In this document: positions 59,033 through 64,000 of the stretch, in pieces | Layout: every line of letters begins with the position of its first letter | Numbering within the stretch: position 1 is the stretch's first letter | NCBI GenBank assembly: GCA_035578155.1 | Contig: JAPWDM010000006.1 | Coordinates: 50,091,529 to 50,155,528 of the forward strand | Direction of reading: 5' to 3' | Length of the DNA: 64,000 bases | Source of the DNA: Brachynemurus nebulosus | Taxonomy: Eukaryota; Arthropoda; Insecta; Neuroptera; Myrmeleontidae | Made by a program: the position numbers and the translations under genes | The notes under the pieces: model-generated | The model's input: the letters and a program-made list of their open reading frames with translations, nothing else | Database searches by the model: none | Told to the model about the DNA's origin: nothing

Positions 59033-59675
59033 TCACGACTTTTTGTAAGAAATGTAGTTTAATACAAACTGGTTCAATTTAGATAGTAGGATAGTAAGGA
59101 AGCAGTACTTATTTCTTTTTTTCGATTTGCAGTCTAATTTAGTTTCATTTTTACGTTTTTCACTGGGTCTTTTACTATAGGATTCATTTGGTATTTGAAC
59201 AGCGATAAAATTTAGTCGCAAAATCCACTCTCTGTCCGGAATTTTTCGAATTTTGTTCTTTTTAAGGATAATTTTGTTTAGATCTCTTCGATACAAAGAT
59301 CTAAGCCTATTGTACTCTTCTATGGCACTTTATTGTGCTTTAATCTGACTCGGGTCAAAATTTATTAAGTGAACACCTTGGAGATGTCTTACTCTGGATA
59401 GTGCAACCTATGCCTGAGCACATGCGAATATTGATAAGCCAATATCTAAAAGGGCACTATCCAGACTTAAACCTTGACTTTTATGAATCGTTATAGCGTA
59501 CGCCAAACAAAGTGGGAATTGTTCCCTGTATACGTAAGCCCGACTGAAAATTTTGAACTTAGTTTTCACAGGTTCTAAGTCATAAATTAAATCATGACTG
59601 AATTGTACCTTCACTTTGAAAAATCATTTCCATGGCTATCGTAAACCAAGTATTTTACTCCAAATTTTTGTAAAT
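59033..59675 (-). pseudogene. Helitron PIF1-type helicase C-terminal remnant
   Basis: Reading leftward from about 59675: LQKFGVKYLVYDSHG, a one-base frameshift near 59625, then [47 protein letters not shown], a stop, VALSRVRHLQGVHLINFDPS, another stop, and a basic tail ending at 59035. 'QFPL.[16 protein letters not shown]' and 'vALSRVR.L.GvhLinfDps' are the last conserved helicase motifs of the Rep-helicase encoded by Helitrons. The Rep nuclease and helicase motifs I-IV are absent. Two stops and a frameshift make it dead. Confidence 0.88.
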
Positions 59676-59939
59676 TAAATTATTTTTGATATTTATGAAT
59701 CATAATAGGTGAAAATATTTATACGATTCATAGTAGGTAATTTGTTGCTATAAATAATTATTTCTTTTTCATAGTTACCGGCAACTAGTATATTTAAATA
59801 TTTAGGAAGGCTTTGAGTAATATTTTTTTTTTTGTATAAAATTGCTCTGTATTTTTCCAAAGAAAGGGTACAAATAACGAAAATAACGAAAAATGTTATG
59901 ATTTTAGATTTTTTCCTTTATTGTAAGACTAAGATCTAT

Positions 59940-60235
59940 ATTCTGACTGAATTTCAATTTCCTAGGTCCACTGGAAATAGGCCAGAGGTTTTGATGATCC
60001 CTCAGTGAGTGAGTGAGTGAGTGAGTGCCAAAATTGTCGATTTTTGGAGACCTATAACTCAGGAACTACGAAAGTTAGATCGATGAAATTTGAAATTGAG
60101 AGTGATTTCAAGTGCGTTATTGTGTATGCCAAATTTTAATTCAATACAACAAATAGAACTAGAGTTTTAAGGGGGTCAAAAATGGCTTGAAATGGTTCGT
60201 GTAAATATAGCTTGGTGCACGTACGGCTGGTGAGA
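59940..60235. repeat. repeat with (GTGA)n core
   Basis: CCTCAGTGAGTGAGTGAGTG (60003-60027) is followed by CCTATAACTCAGGAACTACG, a phrasing common in insect dispersed repeats. Class unknown. Confidence 0.45.
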
Positions 60236-60549
60236 ACTTGCCGACGCGCTACCGCGCTTATTGATAAGTCGAGAAAAAATATAATAAGTTTTCATTTTAC
60301 TTTTTTCTCTGGCTTTTATCATTTAAAAAAATACATATTTTAGTAGTAGTTTTTTAAGAGTTTGGGAACCACCATCCCACCATCCGACTTTTTGAGCGAC
60401 CTCGGCAGGAGGCAAAACTACCGAGGCGGTTCTAGAAGCCTCCGGCGGTGGGTGGAGCAAAATTTTTTTCTAGCCTAGTGGAACTTGATCCAACCTAAGA
60501 GAACCTAAGGAAATTTGGTGTAACCTAACAGATTGTTTCTAACCTAAGA

Positions 60550-60770
60550 ATTCCCTAATAGATGGCGCAGCCACCTTCGAGCCCTGTAAATTCCCTAATA
60601 GATGACGCAGTCACCTTTGATAGCGTTGCTGGTCTGGATTCCTGTGTGTAAGTTTGAAAAATTGTCAACAGGTGGCGCAGTCACCTTTGATAGCGTCGTT
60701 AGTCTGAACCACCGCGAATTCTGTACCTAGATTCAAAATTCCATGAAAAGGTGGCGTTGCTTTCATAATT
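60550..60770. repeat. imperfect tandem array with GGCGCAG(T/C)CACCTT units
   Basis: The units ATGGCGCAGCCACCTTCGAG, ATGACGCAGTCACCTTTGAT, GTGGCGCAGTCACCTTTGAT and a weaker GTGGCGTTGCTTTCAT start near 60561, 60602, 60672 and 60751. The second and third continue AGCGT(T/C)G. This GC-richer array sits directly upstream of the regulatory repeats of the 61199 gene. Confidence 0.65.
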
Positions 60771-60776
60771 TTATAA

Positions 60777-61065
60777 TATTTTTATCTGAAAACGGGTTTA
60801 AACTTGTATAAATTGTCAGCTGACGTCATTAGAAGGAATGCTGATATTAATAGCAGAGATTTCTGTCTAATATGCAAAAATGAATTTTATCATATGATTG
60901 TATATTTTTATCTGAAAACAGGTTTAAACTTGTATAAATTGTCAGCTGACGTCACTAAAGGTAAACTGTTATTAATAGCGGAGATTTCTATCTAATATGC
61001 AAAAAATGAAGCAACAGGTTTTAACCTGCATGGCTACATAAAGTGTGATAAATGACGTCATCAGG
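60777..61065 (+). promoter_or_regulatory. tandem upstream units with three TGACGTCA (CRE/ATF-type) sites
   Basis: Unit 1 (60777-60902) and unit 2 (60903-61010) share TATTTTTATCTGAAAAC, GGTTTAAACTTGTATAAATT, GTCAGCTGACGTCA, and GAGATTTCT.TCTAATATGC; a third, shortened unit (61011-61065) has CAGGTTTTAACCTG and ATGACGTCAT. The perfect palindrome TGACGTCA is at 60821-60828, 60947-60954 and 61053-61060, twice fused to the palindrome GTCAGCTGAC. TGACGTCA is the classical bZIP (CREB/ATF) site. The array lies just upstream of a TATA box, so an enhancer role is the natural inference. Confidence 0.65.
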
Positions 61066-61077
61066 CTATCTTTCTGC

Positions 61078-61108
61078 TATAAAAGGGCGCGACAGAATTT
61101 CTTCAGTT
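61078..61108 (+). promoter_or_regulatory. core promoter: TATA box and initiator
   Basis: TATAAAAG (61078-61085) is followed by TCAGTT (61103-61108), a textbook arthropod initiator. The A of the initiator (61105) is 27 bp from the first T of the TATA box, the usual spacing. The predicted 5' UTR is about 94 bp. Confidence 0.7.
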
Positions 61109-61198
61109 ACAATTTTGTTCGAAACTTTAGTGAAAAAACATTAAATCTTATTGTTGTGAATTTTCAATTGTTGTGTTAACAATTAATTATTGCCAACA

Positions 61199-61597
61199 AT
61201 GGAATCCATTACTACTGGTGCTTCATCTGGAAACAGAAACTTAATTCAAAAAATGGCTGGAAATTTTGTGGAGGAATTGAATCATCTTGGTGCTGTTAAA
61301 CGATGGATTAAACTTTCTGATATGGAAATTGGAAAAGTATATAAAATAATGGGCGCAAGTCAATTGCCGTCAAAATTCGATTCATCGAAAATGAAGACAA
61401 TATTGGAATTGGAAATTGGATACATTTCGTTACCAGCGAGATTTGACAATTTGAACGAGCAGATGCTGGCATGGTTGCAAAGCAATCCAAAACTGGGTAT
61501 TATGAATAATGGACCCATTGGACTAACTCATAAATTGCAATTCAAAACGTTGGATCTTCTTGAAATCGTGGAGGATGCTGAATGGCGAATTTTGTAA
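61199..61597 (+). CDS. intact intron-less small gene, 132 aa, unknown function
   Basis: ATG at 61199 sits in a good context (ACAATGG); an in-frame TTG triplet upstream is not needed. The 132-residue product has no signal peptide or membrane segment. It has an N-terminal Ser/Thr/Gly-rich tip, an amphipathic stretch (NLIQKMAGNFVEELNHLG), then RWIKLSDMEIGKVYKIMGAS, ILELEIGYISLPARF and a C-terminal acidic part ending DAEWRIL. The 'W.KL.dm..G..Yki...........i.lel...i.LPaRF' arrangement resembles small beta-barrel (OB-like) nucleic-acid-binding proteins of mobile or viral DNA; this is an impression only. It is GC-richer than its neighbours, with its own promoter and an AATAAA 82 bp after the stop. 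A captured viral or transposon gene fits best; a host retrogene is also possible. Confidence 0.6.
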   Translation: MESITTGASSGNRNLIQKMAGNFVEELNHLGAVKRWIKLSDMEIGKVYKIMGASQLPSKFDSSKMKTILELEIGYISLPARFDNLNEQMLAWLQSNPKLGIMNNGPIGLTHKLQFKTLDLLEIVEDAEWRIL

Positions 61598-61678
61598 TTT
61601 ACTCTCTTCAAAATGTATTATTTAATTGTACTATGGATTTTAAAAATTTCAATATTGTATCAATTTTTACATATATTT

Positions 61679-61684
61679 AATAAA
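61679..61684 (+). terminator. polyadenylation signal AATAAA
   Basis: A perfect AATAAA 82 bp past the stop codon of the 61199 gene, followed within 20 bp by a long A-rich, AC-interrupted tract (to about 61765). Confidence 0.5.
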
Positions 61685-61689
61685 AATTA

Positions 61690-64000
61690 TAAAAAAACAA
61701 AAAAAGACCAAAAAAACCAAAAAAAAAACCAAAAAAAACAAAAACAAAAAAAAAAAAAAAAAAAAATTCGATTTTTTTTTCAATACCCATTGCTAGACAT
61801 TGATTTATATTCTAGTTTTGATTATGCCAGATTAATAAATAAACATTATTTGGTCTTTAATAAAAAATTTAAAAAATCGATTTTTCAATTCAGGTCTCGT
61901 CTCTAAATCACAATTTTTGAACTAAGTATAAATCAATAATACATATGAGTAATATTTGATATGCATCGTATTATTAGGTTTTATGGTGAATAATTATAAA
62001 ACAAAAAAAGATTTAATATCCCCTGAAAACGAAAAATTTAATTTTTCACATGCTTAATAAAAATTATTTTTCAAGTTTAATAAAAATTATTCTTTATAAA
62101 ATTGTCTATCAAATATTAGCCTTGCACATACATATAAGAAATGCTGATCTGCTAAAATATAAATCTTGGAATGTGGATACATGTTATAAAAGTCCAATAC
62201 GTTCATACATATGTATATATGAATATTACATTGTAATACAGGTATTCGCTATATCTATATGAATCGTGTTTAAAAGCCAAATTTATTTTCCTGAATTTTT
62301 TAAAATATATATAGTAATATAATATTTCGCATATATACAGTACTCTGTTAAAAGTACGGGTTTCTACACCGTTAAAAACATATATTTTACAATATCAATA
62401 TATTGTAAAAAATCATATTTCTTAATATTTTTAAAACTGAATATGTAATATCAAGAATTTAAAACAGTTTTGAAACATTAATTTCTCCTCATAATATTTT
62501 TTTAGTCTTAAATTAATAGCACATTGTTCCATATATTTTAAGAAAATTTTTCTTTTAATATTTTATAACTTATCTAAAAAATTTATAGCTATTTTTTATC
62601 CAAAAATTTATTACTTGCTATTGTTAAAAAATTAGTTAAATATATCTATAGGTATTAAGTGACCCCTAGTTTTGTGAAAGACGGTAGTAAGAGCAATTCA
62701 TCTTAAATACGAAATTATTTTATCAATGCTAAATAAGCGTTTTTTTTCTCATATTATCATACTCCAATATATTGTATATTATTATAATTTATAAAAATGT
62801 GTTTTATTTATTAAAAAATTTAGCAAAATTTTAAATAATATCACGTCAAAATAATATTCAGAAGTCAATAAAAGACAATAGCAGTAAATTTATTAAGATA
62901 ACTATAAATAAATATTAATCTAATGTTGAAATATTTATTAACAAATAGTACTGCTTAGTAGAAAATTAGGTACCTATTGTTTTGTTTTCAAATTTACCTT
63001 TTTGCAATTAAAGAAAATTTTAGTAACTATCGATACCTATATAAAACGATACCCATAAAAGACAAGCATGCTCTGATCTCAACAATTTTTTCCCATGTTA
63101 AATTTGTATGTTCTTACTTCGCTGAAACTTATTATGTTTATATATTCCCCCAATATTTTCTACCATAAACAATAGTTATAGCAAGCTAGGTAGGTATTGA
63201 ATAAGTATTTTTTGTTTGTTAATTTATTGATGATAGAGAAAAAAATTTATGATTTTATAGACAGTGAAATACATTTAAACTATTTTTTGCAGTTTAATTT
63301 TGTAAAAACACCTAAAAATTATCAGTCACAGACAAATATTTCTAAGCAAACGAATTGAAAATGTAGTTTTATATCATAAGAATAAATGCGTATATATAGG
63401 GTGGACAGTAAATAACTCTCATAATTTTTAAAGAGCGGATGAAAACTTTAATTTTGGATTACGAAATTTTATTTTTTTTCCGGAGTTAAGCTGCATTCAA
63501 TTAATTAACCCTTTCCTGCACAGCAGTTTTAGATCATTACTGTGCAAACGATACTTCAAATTAGCAAATCATTAATAACATGGGTAAATACTTATTAGCA
63601 AGAATTACATAGTTTACACATATGTTCTATCGCACCAGAATGTTAATAGGACAATGCGATTTAATTGCCTATATTCAGGAGCAAGCAAAAACATTACCTA
63701 TTTTAATAACTTAGAAAATACACATTACATAGTTCGTTGTAAGAACAATCATTTCGGCGATCTTTTTTCGGTGAACGAATTACTAAATTTGCTTAAGGAC
63801 TATGGTATGTAAGAAATAACAACACTCACATAATTTTAAAATAATTAACATATAGCTATTGGAAAAGTTACAAAGATTTTTTTAACAACTTATTAAATGC
63901 TGATAGCTTATTTTAATATCTCCTATAGGGCCTTAAGTATAACCCTTCACCCGAAATTTTTTCATCACCATCGTTGGCGACTGTATTCTCGTCATCATCA
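61690..64000. other. A-rich tract then AT-rich DNA
   Basis: 61690-61765 is an A-rich tract with CC/CAAA interruptions. Beyond it I recognise no gene or element up to the window end; isolated TTAACCCTTT at 63505 and GGGTGGACAG near 63399 look like TIR heads but have no partners in the window. Confidence 0.4.

Noticed and set aside
63505..63521. TTAACCCTTTCCTGCAC resembling a piggyBac-type tip at a TTAA site
   Set aside because: No inverted partner within the window; could be chance or the partner lies outside.
14..64000. CRISPR arrays, operons, ribosome-binding sites
   Set aside because: None found; the tandem repeats present lack regular unique spacers and the DNA is clearly eukaryotic.

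Overview
The window looks like AT-rich, intron-less, gene-poor DNA of an insect or closely related arthropod. I reach that from content: mariner, Tc1, pogo, PIF/Harbinger, hAT-like and Helitron debris in the arrangement usual for insect genomes, long (TA)n tracts, very low GC, and no operons, ribosome-binding sites or other prokaryotic signals. I cannot fix the order. No host gene exon could be recognised anywhere. Nearly every open frame is short, AT-driven and chance-like; the recognisable coding pieces are almost all broken transposon proteins.

Layout. 0.7-3.6 kb: a pogo-like element with a collapsed transposase, then a TIR element rich in TTTGTGTTAACACAAA-type motifs carrying a ~400 bp internal hairpin. 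7.1-8.2 kb: a second pogo-like, TA-flanked element. 10.2-10.8 kb: a GC-rich inverted-repeat element. 12.1-15.2 kb: a MITE cluster (a TA-flanked MITE with ~110 bp TIRs; a hAT-type MITE made of CAAGAC hexamers with a perfect 8 bp target duplication; two tandemly duplicated Tc1 derivatives). 16.3-20.9 kb: a mariner remnant spread over 4.6 kb by insertions. 21.8-25.0 kb: a Tc1-like element, a pogo-type MITE, and a PIF/Harbinger element with a MADF-like frame. 26.6-30.9 kb: a mariner N-terminal fragment, a pogo-like element with an interrupted transposase, and an inverted second copy of the pogo-type MITE. 33.5-38.2 kb: a foldback, copies of the AAGGTTC/GTACCTT repeat family, and a second hAT-type hexamer MITE with its own 8 bp duplication. 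42 kb: a tRNA-like sequence inside an inverted repeat. 45.6-48.2 kb: an element-in-element nest and a PIF/Harbinger element. 51.5-54.9 kb: a MITE, a hairpin, and a broken gene of an arthropod-expanded family. 58-59.7 kb: a near-perfect 444 bp palindrome abutting a decayed Helitron PIF1-type helicase.

The one locus that looks like an intact expression unit is 60.78-61.68 kb: tandem ~126 bp upstream units with three perfect TGACGTCA sites, a TATA box and initiator at canonical spacing, an intact 132-codon frame with a good start context, and an AATAAA signal. I do not recognise the protein. The compact design suggests a gene of viral or mobile-element origin, and this is my main candidate for something undescribed. 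Four separate TA-flanked elements (735-1646, 7150-8200, 29207-30435, 46060-47153) share the habit of repeating their TIR core internally, which is the second theme of the window.
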